NCBI GenBank assembly: GCA_018065205.1
Contig: JAGHTR010000032.1
Coordinates: forward strand, 1-9,567
Source: Candidatus Colicola caccequi
GTDB taxonomy: Bacteria; Bacteroidota; Bacteroidia; Bacteroidales; Paludibacteraceae
DNA: 9,567 nt
Direction: 5' to 3'
The position numbers were made by a program, and so were the translations under genes. The notes beneath the pieces were generated by a model. It saw only the letters and a list, made by a program, of their open reading frames with translations. It had not been told where the DNA came from and made no database searches. This document shows positions 1-5,575 of this stretch, piece after piece (the first letter of the stretch is position 1; every line of letters begins with the position of its first letter).

Positions 1-1233
1 ATGAAAAAATCATCAATTTTCTTGTCTTTATGTGCAATCATTGCCCTTTGCGGTGCATGTAAGTCAAAATCGTCAGAAAAAGAAGTGCAGATTACTCCTA
101 AGGTTGCTTTTACTGCCAAAGTGAGTGATAAGACGGTTTCTTTTACCAATCAGTCTAAAGATGCCATCAAATACGAGTGGGACTTTGGTGATAAGAGTGC
201 CGTTGTAACCACAACCTCCCCCACTCATACGTATGCTGATTATGGCTCGTATGTAGTCACATTGAAAGGCTATAGTAAGTCTGATGATTATGCAATGGCG
301 AAACAAACCGTAACGGTACTCGCACCGGTATGTATAGCAGATTTCTCCTACAAATTAGGGGACGATGGTGTTACGGTTACATTTACTAACAAATCCGAAA
401 ATGCAGTACGTTATTTGTGGGATTTTGGTGACAAAACAACTTCCACAGACAAAAATCCTGTGCATAAATATGACGTTGCACGTGGTGAAGCCAAGATATT
501 TACCGTCACTTTAACCGCTTATCCGCAGAGCGGCAAAGAATCTGCAGCTGCCTTGCCCATAACGGTTGTTGGTAAGGGTTCATCGACCGATCCTTCTATT
601 GCAGAAATTTACTGGACCCCTACCACCCCTAACGTAAATGATGTAGTGATTTTTGGTGTTAGGAATGCGCAAAATGTGACTTCATACAAGTGGGAATTTG
701 GAGATGGTCAATCGTCCACAGCACAAAATCCGACTCATAAATACACCAAAGCCGGCAATTACACCGTTAAACTAACCTATGGTAACTCTTCAACTTCTAA
801 GAATATGTCTTCTACCATCACTGTGAATAAGGAAACATACAAATATGCTACCGTTACCGACTATGCCATTGCTACGCTCAATTGGAAAGATGCATATGGC
901 AATGCTTGGGATGTTGGCAATGGTCCGGACGTCTTTATTCCTTATGTATATAAAGGTAGTAGTACCACACCGGTATACGGAGAAGATAAAAGTGCTCGCA
1001 CCGAAGATGTAACAGAAGCCATGTTACCTATCGTGCATCAGGTTAATTGGAAATTAGATGCGACGGCTAAATATACGTTTGAGTTATACGATTACGATCT
1101 AATTGGTAGTAACGAACTAATGGCGTCATTTGTACTTGACATTCCACAAGAAACTAAAACGTCCTATCCAAAATATATCCAGCTCTCCAATAATAACTGC
1201 ATCATTCTATTGGCGCTGACGTGGAGCAACTAA
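1..1233 (+). CDS. PKD-domain lipoprotein with C2-like C-terminal domain
   Basis: A 410-residue exported protein. Residues 1-20 form a lipoprotein signal: two lysines, a hydrophobic core, then Cys20 after L-C-G-A; the lipobox is imperfect because Leu is at -4 rather than -3. No acidic cluster follows the cysteine, so a Bacteroidota surface-export signal is not evident and a periplasmic location is as likely as a surface one. Three PKD-type beta-sandwich repeats follow at about 33-108, 112-190 and 203-275, each with the W-(D/E)-F-G-D core (60-64, 140-144, 231-235). Residues about 281-395 resemble a C2 domain: aspartates 297, 304 and 310 before a PDVFIPYVY-like strand, then YDYD (363-366) with IGSNEL, as in calcium-binding C2 loops. 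PKD domains usually mediate protein or glycan contacts; the actual role is unknown. The ATG is the first base of the window and fits the signal peptide, so the gene appears complete. A terminator follows directly. Confidence 0.85.
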   Translation: MKKSSIFLSLCAIIALCGACKSKSSEKEVQITPKVAFTAKVSDKTVSFTNQSKDAIKYEWDFGDKSAVVTTTSPTHTYADYGSYVVTLKGYSKSDDYAMAKQTVTVLAPVCIADFSYKLGDDGVTVTFTNKSENAVRYLWDFGDKTTSTDKNPVHKYDVARGEAKIFTVTLTAYPQSGKESAAALPITVVGKGSSTDPSIAEIYWTPTTPNVNDVVIFGVRNAQNVTSYKWEFGDGQSSTAQNPTHKYTKAGNYTVKLTYGNSSTSKNMSSTITVNKETYKYATVTDYAIATLNWKDAYGNAWDVGNGPDVFIPYVYKGSSTTPVYGEDKSARTEDVTEAMLPIVHQVNWKLDATAKYTFELYDYDLIGSNELMASFVLDIPQETKTSYPKYIQLSNNNCIILLALTWSN

Positions 1234-1267
1234 CGAAAACGCAAACGTAAACGAAAACGAAAACGAT
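1232..1267. repeat. Hexamer tandem repeat (AACGNA x6)
   Basis: Six contiguous 6-bp units starting in the TAA stop codon of the PKD gene: AACGAA, AACGCA, AACGTA, AACGAA, AACGAA, AACGAT. The array fills the whole interval between the stop codon and the terminator stem, so it is transcribed as the 3' untranslated region of the lipoprotein gene. No function is known to me. Confidence 0.85.
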
Positions 1268-1298
1268 AAGAAGCGGGCCAAATGGCTCGCTTCTTTCT
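1268..1298 (+). terminator. Rho-independent terminator of the PKD lipoprotein gene
   Basis: A 12-bp stem (1268-1279 with 1284-1295, one G-U pair) closes an AAAT loop and runs into a T-rich end (TTCTTTCT). It lies 34 bp after the stop codon. The lower A-T pairs also make it partly bidirectional, but the T-rich side serves the + strand. Confidence 0.85.
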
Positions 1299-1300
1299 AT

Positions 1301-1390
1301 TGGTGGAGTATAGCGGACTCGCACAAAACGAAGGTGCAGATCGTTCGAGCGCAGCGAGATAAGAACCCGGTAAAAAGGGCGATATACCCC
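1301..1390 (-). other. tRNA-Ala-like remnant with encoded CCA
   Basis: On the minus strand this 90-nt stretch starts with GGGGTAT (1390-1384) and ends with ATACTCC, A and CCA (1310-1301). The two ends can form the same seven-pair acceptor stem as the genuine tRNA-Ala at 1567-1640, including the G3-U70 pair that marks alanine tRNAs. The last 19 bases before CC are identical to the 3' end of that tRNA. The middle is not a tRNA: the T-stem partner is missing, there is no standard anticodon arm, and the length is too great. I read it as a displaced tRNA fragment or pseudogene; an aminoacylatable small RNA is a less likely possibility. Confidence 0.45.
1303..1321. repeat. Distal copy of tRNA-Ala 3' end (19-bp direct repeat)
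   Basis: Nineteen bases identical to 1566-1584, which is the 3' end of the tRNA-Ala gene (T-loop, 3' T-stem strand, acceptor strand, discriminator) plus one base. Same orientation, 263 bp apart. The arrangement (intact tRNA plus a downstream copy of its 3' end) is what tRNA-directed site-specific integration leaves behind, but no integrase is present in the window. Confidence 0.6.
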
Positions 1391-1530
1391 ACAACTTCGG
1401 AGAAGAGCGGTGACGATAGGCAACCTATCTAAGATAGGCGGATGCAGACGCTAAGTCACTATGAACTTGCTCAATAGTGGCTAAGCGGAGACATCCAGGA
1501 GCGGCACGAAGTGTTGCCGCCTATCGGCAG
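1391..1530. other. Foldable gene-free spacer, possible structured RNA
   Basis: No plausible gene lies in 1299-1530. The stretch is dense in inverted repeats: GATAGG/CCTATC at 1415-1420/1424-1429; a second GATAGG at 1433-1438 that can pair with CCTATC at 1424-1429 or at 1520-1525; a long arm with GATG/CATC (1441-1444/1492-1495), CGCT/AGCG and CACTAT/ATAGTG stems separated by symmetric internal loops; and a GCGGCA/TGCCGC hairpin at 1501-1520. This suggests an RNA or DNA structure with alternative pairings. The strand cannot be decided, no Bacteroidota promoter box pair is visible inside, and convergent terminators close both sides. I do not recognise it as tmRNA, RNase P RNA, SRP RNA or 6S RNA. 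Confidence 0.4.
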
Positions 1531-1563
1531 CAAAAACAAAAACAACGACTCAAAGTCGTTGTT
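1531..1563 (-). terminator. Rho-independent terminator of tRNA-Ala
   Basis: A perfect 10-bp stem (1541-1550 with 1554-1563) with a 3-base loop. Read on the minus strand it starts 3 bases after the tRNA discriminator base and is followed by TTTGTTTTTG. It would end the tRNA-Ala transcript. Confidence 0.85.
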
Positions 1564-1566
1564 TAG

Positions 1567-1640
1567 TGGAGTATAGCGGACTCGAACCGCTCACCTCGAC
1601 ACTGCCAGTGTCGCGCTCTAGCCAGATGAGCTAATACCCC
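1567..1640 (-). tRNA. tRNA-Ala (anticodon GGC)
   Basis: A 74-nt cloverleaf on the minus strand. Acceptor stem GGGGTAT/ATACTCC contains the G3-U70 pair that identifies alanine tRNAs; D-arm GCTC/GAGC; anticodon arm CGACA/TGTCG with loop CTGGCAG, anticodon GGC; T-arm AGCGG/CCGCT with loop TTCGAGT. The discriminator is A, followed by CTA, so CCA is not encoded. It has its own promoter 11 bp upstream and a terminator directly after. A second copy of its 3' end lies 263 bp downstream. Confidence 0.97.
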
Positions 1641-1651
1641 ATTTGCGAGTG

Positions 1652-1683
1652 CAAAGGTACACATAATTTCGCACATACGCAAA
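1652..1683 (-). promoter_or_regulatory. Promoter of tRNA-Ala
   Basis: On the minus strand: TTTG at 1683-1680, a 20-bp spacer, TACCTTTG at 1659-1652. This is a full match to the Bacteroidota -33/-7 pattern and lies 11 bp before the tRNA 5' end. It sits between mltG and the tRNA, so the tRNA does not depend on mltG transcription. Confidence 0.85.
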
Positions 1684-1710
1684 TAAAAATGCAATTTTAT
1701 ACAAAAATAA

Positions 1711-2757
1711 TTACTGAATGTGCCTTTTATTCAATTCCTGACGATAGGCGCGAGCCGTAGCAGCATGCTGACTATACGTAGAAGAGAACACATGCGTGCC
1801 GGACCAATCAGGATTGGCGCACATATACAAATAATCCGTCTTAGGTGCATTCAATACCGCATCCATGGTACGTCCATACGCACAACGAATCGGTCCGGGA
1901 GGCAGACCGGCATATTTGTATGTATTATACGGAGAATCCAATGCTAAATGACGCTTCAAGACACGGCGTAACGAGAAATCTCCATTGGCAAAAATAACCG
2001 TCGGGCAAGCCTGTAACGGCATTCCTTTGCGCAAACGATTCAAATAGAGACTGGCAATCTGAGGATGCTCAGCCGCCTTATAAGTCTCCGACTCCACAAT
2101 ACTGGCTAACGTAGCCACCTGCACAGGAGTCAAGCCCTTAGCCTTTGCCTTAGATAAACGCTCCTCGGTCCAGAAAGCCTTATATTCCTTATTCATACGC
2201 GCGAAAAGGTCATCGGGAGAGATAGTCCAATAAACCTCGTACGTATTGGGAATAAATAAACATACCGCCGTAGCACGATTAAGACCGAACTGACGTAAGT
2301 AATCCACCGAATCTAAGCGAGCCATCACCTCCGCCGAATCCAGAAGCAACGCCTCCCCCATCCGTCCGGCTAACTGCTCACGATTGCGAATCTGATTGGT
2401 AAAACTGAGACGAATAGGAGACTGATAGCCTTTCTGGAAAATACGAATCAGTTGCTTATCCCCAATACGAGCCGGCAGACGATAATACCCCACCTTGGCT
2501 TCCGTAAAATGCATATACGCGACATGCAGCCGCCAATCTAAATGCGACTGTATCTCGTAGTCTTGCTCAATGATAGCAATCAAACTATCTACCGAACGAC
2601 CGGGACGCATATAAAAACCATGCTCCTCACCATCACGACTAACGAAATTGCACACTCGAAAACGATAGTATTGCTCGGCAAAGAAAGCAATGCCAGCCAC
2701 TACAATAAGAACGAAGACTGCCCCAAGAAGGGAGCGTTTATGAGAATCTTTTGCCAT
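1711..2757 (-). CDS. mltG: Endolytic murein transglycosylase MltG (YceG family)
   Basis: A 348-residue inner-membrane enzyme that cleaves nascent glycan strands during peptidoglycan synthesis and so sets their length. Residues 1-10 are cytoplasmic, about 10-28 form a single membrane anchor, and the rest is periplasmic. The catalytic domain shows A-S-I-V-E-S-E-T, with Glu222 in the place of the catalytic glutamate of E. coli MltG (Glu218), then N-R-L-R-K-G-M-P-L-Q, PTV, SPYNTY and GLPPGPI (286-290), all family hallmarks. Length is typical. I chose the ATG at 2757; an in-frame TTG four codons earlier (2769) falls inside the -7 box of the promoter and cannot be the start. The transcript leader is very short. 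It is divergent from tyrS and lies upstream of tRNA-Ala, with no clear terminator after it. Confidence 0.95.
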   Translation of the reverse strand: MAKDSHKRSLLGAVFVLIVVAGIAFFAEQYYRFRVCNFVSRDGEEHGFYMRPGRSVDSLIAIIEQDYEIQSHLDWRLHVAYMHFTEAKVGYYRLPARIGDKQLIRIFQKGYQSPIRLSFTNQIRNREQLAGRMGEALLLDSAEVMARLDSVDYLRQFGLNRATAVCLFIPNTYEVYWTISPDDLFARMNKEYKAFWTEERLSKAKAKGLTPVQVATLASIVESETYKAAEHPQIASLYLNRLRKGMPLQACPTVIFANGDFSLRRVLKRHLALDSPYNTYKYAGLPPGPIRCAYGRTMDAVLNAPKTDYLYMCANPDWSGTHVFSSTYSQHAATARAYRQELNKRHIQ

Positions 2758-2766
2758 AATCGAGCA

Positions 2767-2798
2767 CAAAAGTACACTTTTTTTTGCATATATACAAA
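2767..2798 (-). promoter_or_regulatory. Promoter of mltG, interleaved with tyrS promoter
   Basis: Minus strand: TTTG at 2798-2795, 20-bp spacer, TACTTTTG at 2774-2767, a full Bacteroidota consensus match. The mltG ATG (2757) begins only 9 bp past the -7 box, so the 5' leader is just a few bases. The -33 box lies inside the spacer of the tyrS promoter. Confidence 0.85.
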
Positions 2799-2814
2799 TA
2801 TTTTTGTACTTTTG
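2783..2814 (+). promoter_or_regulatory. Promoter of tyrS, interleaved with mltG promoter
   Basis: Plus strand: TTTG at 2783-2786, 20-bp spacer, TACTTTTG at 2807-2814, identical in both boxes to the divergent mltG promoter. The tyrS ATG is 26 bp after the -7 box, leaving an A-rich leader of about 20 nt. The -33 box lies inside the mltG promoter spacer. Confidence 0.85.
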
Positions 2815-2840
2815 CAGTCAAATTTGAAAAAGCACATATA

Positions 2841-4136
2841 ATGAAGAACTTTGTAGAAGAGTTAAGATGGCGCGGGATGCTACAAGATATGATTCCCGGC
2901 ACGGAAGAACAGTTGCAAAAAGAAGTAACTACTGCCTACTTGGGCATCGATCCAACGGCAGATAGTTTACACATAGGTCACTTATGCGGAATTATGATGC
3001 TGCGCCACCTGCAGCGTTGCGGACATAAACCAATCGCTTTGATTGGCGGCGCAACCGGAATGATTGGTGACCCCAGCGGTAAGAGTGCCGAGCGTAACTT
3101 ATTGAACGAGGAGACACTGGCGCACAACGTAGCATGCATTAAACAACAGTTAGAGCATTTCTTGGACTTCAATAGTAAGGAAGTTAATGCTGCCGAGTTG
3201 GTAAATAACTACGAATGGATGAAGGACTTCACCTTTATTGATTTCGCGCGTAATATAGGAAAACTGATTACCGTCAACTATATGATGGCCAAGGATAGCG
3301 TAAAAAAACGCTTCAATGATGAATTCAACTGCGGTATGAGTTTCACCGAGTTCACCTACCAATTACTGCAAGGCTATGACTTCTATTACCTCAATACTCA
3401 CAAAGGATGCAAACTGCAAATGGGAGGTAGCGACCAATGGGGCAATATAACCACCGGTATGGAACTCATCAAGAAGATGACAGGCAACGAGGCTTATGCC
3501 CTAACCTGCCCGCTGATTACCAAGGCCGATGGTAAGAAATTCGGTAAAACCGAGCAAGGCAATGTATGGTTAAGTAAACAATATACCAGTCCATATCGCT
3601 TCTATCAGTTCTGGCTGAATGTAAGCGATGACGACGCAAAACGTTATATCAAGATTTTCACCAGCCTCGAGAAAGACGAGATAGATGCTCTAATTGCCGA
3701 ACACGATCAAGCTCCACATTTGCGTCTATTGCAAAAGAAACTGGCAGAAGAAGTAACCATTATGGTGCATAGTCGTGAGGATTATGAGCAAGCTGTAGAA
3801 GCCACAAATATATTGTTTGGCAAAGCCACCAAAGAAGCCTTGGAGAAACTGGATGAACAGACTTTCCTGCAGGTTTTTGAGGGAGTGCAGCAGTTCACAA
3901 TCAACAAGGCTGAGTTGGAAGCCGGTATTGCGCCATTAGATTTATTAGCCGAAAAAACGCAAATCTTCCCCAGCAAAGGAGAGGCTCGCAAAATGATGCA
4001 GGCTAACGGGTTCAGTATGAACAAAGAAAAACTGACAGACGTACAAACTCCTATTGATGCCAAAGCATTGATAAACGGCAAGTATATTTTGTTCCAAAAG
4101 GGCAAAAAAGACTACTTCATAGTCGCTGTTGAGTAA
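2841..4136 (+). CDS. tyrS: Tyrosyl-tRNA synthetase
   Basis: A 431-residue class I aminoacyl-tRNA synthetase that charges tRNA-Tyr in the cytoplasm. The Rossmann catalytic domain carries HIGH (44-47) and KFGKT (233-237), the bacterial TyrRS version of KMSKS. The tyrosine pocket residues are in the GIDPTADSLHIGH, TYQLLQGYDF and GGSDQWGNI segments. A C-terminal S4-type RNA-binding domain (about 355-431) ends with GKYILFQKGKKDYFIV. Length is normal. The ATG at 2841 starts MKNFVEELRWRG, the usual family N-terminus; an upstream in-frame TTG at 2784 lies within the promoter and is rejected. It has its own promoter, and the leader is too short to hold a T-box-like element. After the stop codon only an A/T-tract hairpin separates it from tRNA-Gln. 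Confidence 0.97.
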   Translation: MKNFVEELRWRGMLQDMIPGTEEQLQKEVTTAYLGIDPTADSLHIGHLCGIMMLRHLQRCGHKPIALIGGATGMIGDPSGKSAERNLLNEETLAHNVACIKQQLEHFLDFNSKEVNAAELVNNYEWMKDFTFIDFARNIGKLITVNYMMAKDSVKKRFNDEFNCGMSFTEFTYQLLQGYDFYYLNTHKGCKLQMGGSDQWGNITTGMELIKKMTGNEAYALTCPLITKADGKKFGKTEQGNVWLSKQYTSPYRFYQFWLNVSDDDAKRYIKIFTSLEKDEIDALIAEHDQAPHLRLLQKKLAEEVTIMVHSREDYEQAVEATNILFGKATKEALEKLDEQTFLQVFEGVQQFTINKAELEAGIAPLDLLAEKTQIFPSKGEARKMMQANGFSMNKEKLTDVQTPIDAKALINGKYILFQKGKKDYFIVAVE

Positions 4137-4171
4137 AAAAACGCTTTTTTTTCAAAAAAAGTGCAAAAAAA
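4135..4171 (+). other. A-tract/T-tract spacer after tyrS
   Basis: The stop codon merges into A7, CGC, T8, C, A7, GTGC, A7 up to the -33 box of the tRNA-Gln promoter. A7 (4135-4141) can pair with the T tract (4145-4152), or the T tract with the following A7, so a weak hairpin ending the tyrS transcript is possible. The phased A tracts directly upstream of a tRNA promoter could also act as an UP-like or bending element. Confidence 0.35.
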
Positions 4172-4203
4172 TTTGGCTATATCAAAAAAAAGCAGTACCT
4201 TTG
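4172..4203 (+). promoter_or_regulatory. Promoter of tRNA-Gln
   Basis: TTTG at 4172-4175, 20-bp spacer, TACCTTTG at 4196-4203. This is a full Bacteroidota consensus match, with the same -7 box as the tRNA-Ala promoter. It lies 23 bp before the mature tRNA 5' end and is preceded by A tracts. Confidence 0.85.
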
Positions 4204-4226
4204 CACCCGCTTTTGAAAAGAAGCAT

Positions 4227-4297
4227 TGCCTAATCGTATATCGGTAGTACATCAGATTTTGGTTCTGAGGGGCGAGGTTCGACTCCTCGTTAGGCAA
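4227..4297 (+). tRNA. tRNA-Gln (anticodon TTG)
   Basis: A 71-nt cloverleaf. Acceptor TGCCTAA/TTAGGCA with discriminator A; a short D-arm with loop containing CGGTAG; anticodon stem TCAGA/TCTGA with loop TTTTGGT, anticodon TTG; T-arm CGAGG/CCTCG with loop TTCGACT. CCA is not encoded (CAA follows). It has its own promoter upstream and a terminator-like hairpin immediately downstream. Confidence 0.95.
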
Positions 4298-4298
4298 C

Positions 4299-4329
4299 AA
4301 GCCGCGTCAGCGGTTTTGTTTTGTTGACG
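4299..4329 (+). terminator. Terminator of tRNA-Gln, with a possible competing stem
   Basis: Stem AAGCCGC/GCGGTTT (4299-4305 with 4310-4316, one G-U pair), loop GTCA, followed by TGTTTTGTTG. A competing 7-bp stem, 4303-4309 (CGCGTCA) with 4325-4331 (TGACGCG), would break the terminator stem, so read-through into rplY could be adjustable. The competition is inference only. Confidence 0.65.
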
Positions 4330-4351
4330 CGCGCGTGTGATGATAAGTAGG
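4320..4351 (+). promoter_or_regulatory. Weak candidate promoter for the rplY operon
   Basis: TTTG at 4320-4323, a 20-bp spacer, then TAAGTAGG at 4344-4351. The spacing is the same as in the four clear promoters, but the -7 box keeps only four of six consensus positions. No better promoter is visible before rplY; the alternative is read-through from the tRNA-Gln promoter. A 7-bp inverted repeat (4336-4342 with 4354-4360) overlaps it. Confidence 0.25.
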
Positions 4352-4363
4352 GCCATCACAAAT

Positions 4364-4387
4364 GACGTTGACGTTAACGTTGACGAA
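4364..4387. repeat. Hexamer tandem repeat (RACGWW x4) in rplY leader
   Basis: Four contiguous 6-bp units: GACGTT, GACGTT, AACGTT, GACGAA, trailing into AACAAA. The unit is close to the AACGNA hexamer found after the PKD gene at 1232-1267. An in-frame ATG at 4362 reads through the array as a Thr-Leu run but is not a credible L25 start. Confidence 0.75.
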
Positions 4388-4424
4388 AACAAAAGCCCGA
4401 ATAACAGTAACACAAATTACAACA

Positions 4425-5006
4425 ATGAAAACATTTGAATTAGTTGGTACTCTTCGTAACGAGTACGGAAAGAAGGCTAACAAGGCTCTTCGTAAGCAAG
4501 ATCTTATTCCTTGCAACATTTATGGTTTAGGTGAGAACCTGACTTTTACCGTTTCTGCAGCTGACGCTCGCAAGTTGATTTACACTCCTGACACGCTCGT
4601 TGTAGCGCTCACAATTGGTGACGTTAAGAAAATGGCTGTTGTTAAAGAGATGCAATTCCACCCCATTAGCGAACAATGCTATCATATTGACTTCCTTGAG
4701 GTTAACGAGAAGAAGCCTGTTACCGTTGAGATTCCTATCTCTCTGACCGGTCACGCAGAAGGTGTGAAAGCCGGTGGTAAATTAAGCCTCGAGATGCGCA
4801 AACTGAAAATCAATGGCATCTACACCAACATTCCTGAGCGCATCGTTATTGACGTTACTTCTCTTGGTCTTGGTAAGAAACTCTTCGTTAACGACGTTAA
4901 GGTTGAGAATTGCGAAGTTAAGAGCGTAAAAGAGGCTATCGTAGCTCAAGTTAAAGCAACACGTAATAGTGGTGAGGCCGCCAGTGAAGAGGCTGCAGCT
5001 GAATAA
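4425..5006 (+). CDS. rplY: Ribosomal protein L25, long CTC form
   Basis: A 193-residue 5S rRNA-binding protein of the large ribosomal subunit. Residues about 1-90 are the L25 domain (starts FELVGTLRNEYGKKANKALR, then the I-P-C-N-I-Y-G turn). About 97-180 form the C-terminal beta domain of the long CTC/TL5 form (PVTVEIPISLTGHAEGVKAGG, IPERIVIDVTSLGLG). An acidic, alanine-rich tail ends the protein. I start it at ATG 4425, which follows an A-rich leader; the in-frame ATG at 4362 would prepend 21 residues translated from tandem repeats. It is the first gene of a long run: its TAA shares one base with the pth ATG (TAATG), which implies translational coupling. Codon use appears biased, as expected of a highly expressed ribosomal gene. 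Confidence 0.95.
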   Translation: MKTFELVGTLRNEYGKKANKALRKQDLIPCNIYGLGENLTFTVSAADARKLIYTPDTLVVALTIGDVKKMAVVKEMQFHPISEQCYHIDFLEVNEKKPVTVEIPISLTGHAEGVKAGGKLSLEMRKLKINGIYTNIPERIVIDVTSLGLGKKLFVNDVKVENCEVKSVKEAIVAQVKATRNSGEAASEEAAAE

Positions 5007-5572
5007 TGAGTAAATTCCTGATTGTCGGGTTGGGCAATATCGGAGACGAATACCGTAATACTCGACACAACATAGGATTCCGCATGTTGGACGCTTTTGC
5101 CGAAGCGTCCAACATTGCTTTTGAAGACAAGCGTTATGGCTTTGTCGGTAAGGGGCGTGTCAAGAATGCAGAATTGGTGCTGCTCAAGCCCTCTACGTTT
5201 ATGAACCTTAGCGGCAATGCGGTGCGCTATTGGATGAATGAAGAGAAGATTCCATTGGAGAACCTATTGGTCCTAGTGGATGACCTTAACCTACCCTTTG
5301 GCTCTATCCGCATTCGCAAGCAAGGCAGTAACGGCGGTCATAACGGACTGGGACATATACAACAAGTCTTATGTACTGAAAACTACGCGCGTGTGCGTTT
5401 TGGTATAGGGAACGACTACGCGCGCGGCGCGCAAATCAACTTCGTTTTAGGACAATGGTCCGACGAGGAAGAAAAAATAATGCCGGAGCGATTGGATATA
5501 GTTAAACAAATCATCCCAAGTTTCTGCTTACAAGGCATCGATAAGACAATGAACTTATTTAACGGAAAATAG
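5006..5572 (+). CDS. pth: Peptidyl-tRNA hydrolase
   Basis: A 188-residue cytoplasmic enzyme that cleaves the ester bond of peptidyl-tRNAs dropped by ribosomes, recycling the tRNA. Family motifs: LIVGLGNIGDEYRNTRHNIGF near the N-terminus with catalytic His21 (His20 in E. coli), KPSTFMNLSG with Asn67, VDDLNLPFG with Asp92 at the catalytic aspartate position, and GSNGGHNGLGHI. Length is typical. It starts on the last base of the rplY stop codon, and the downstream LtaS-like gene begins 3 bp after its stop. The rplY-pth pairing is a common bacterial arrangement. Confidence 0.96.
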   Translation: MSKFLIVGLGNIGDEYRNTRHNIGFRMLDAFAEASNIAFEDKRYGFVGKGRVKNAELVLLKPSTFMNLSGNAVRYWMNEEKIPLENLLVLVDDLNLPFGSIRIRKQGSNGGHNGLGHIQQVLCTENYARVRFGIGNDYARGAQINFVLGQWSDEEEKIMPERLDIVKQIIPSFCLQGIDKTMNLFNGK

Positions 5573-5575
5573 TGT

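Noticed and set aside
1202..1423. 73-codon minus-strand open frame over the terminator and tRNA-like spacer
   Set aside because: It crosses the hexamer repeat and terminator stem, has no promoter box pair or recognisable domain, and its length is expected by chance.
1301..1530. tmRNA gene, suggested by the GGGG 5' end, G3-U70 and CTCCACCA end
   Set aside because: The ends are only 90 nt apart, there is no T-arm, no tag reading frame ending in Ala-Ala, and no tmRNA-like 5' segment nearby.
1411..1751. 11-bp match TGACGATAGGC at 1411 and again at 1739 in the mltG 3' end
   Set aside because: A single short match inside a coding region without flanking similarity; chance is sufficient.
2755..2769. 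TTG start of mltG at 2769
   Set aside because: The codon lies inside the -7 box of the mltG promoter; the ATG at 2757 gives the usual short N-terminus before the membrane anchor.
2784..2840. Upstream TTG start adding 19 residues to TyrRS
   Set aside because: It starts in the -33 box of the tyrS promoter; MKNFVEELRWRG at 2841 is the expected family N-terminus.
4362..4424. ATG at 4362 as start of L25, adding 21 residues
   Set aside because: The extra residues are a translation of the hexamer repeat (Thr-Leu run) and are absent from L25 proteins; ATG 4425 fits the domain start.
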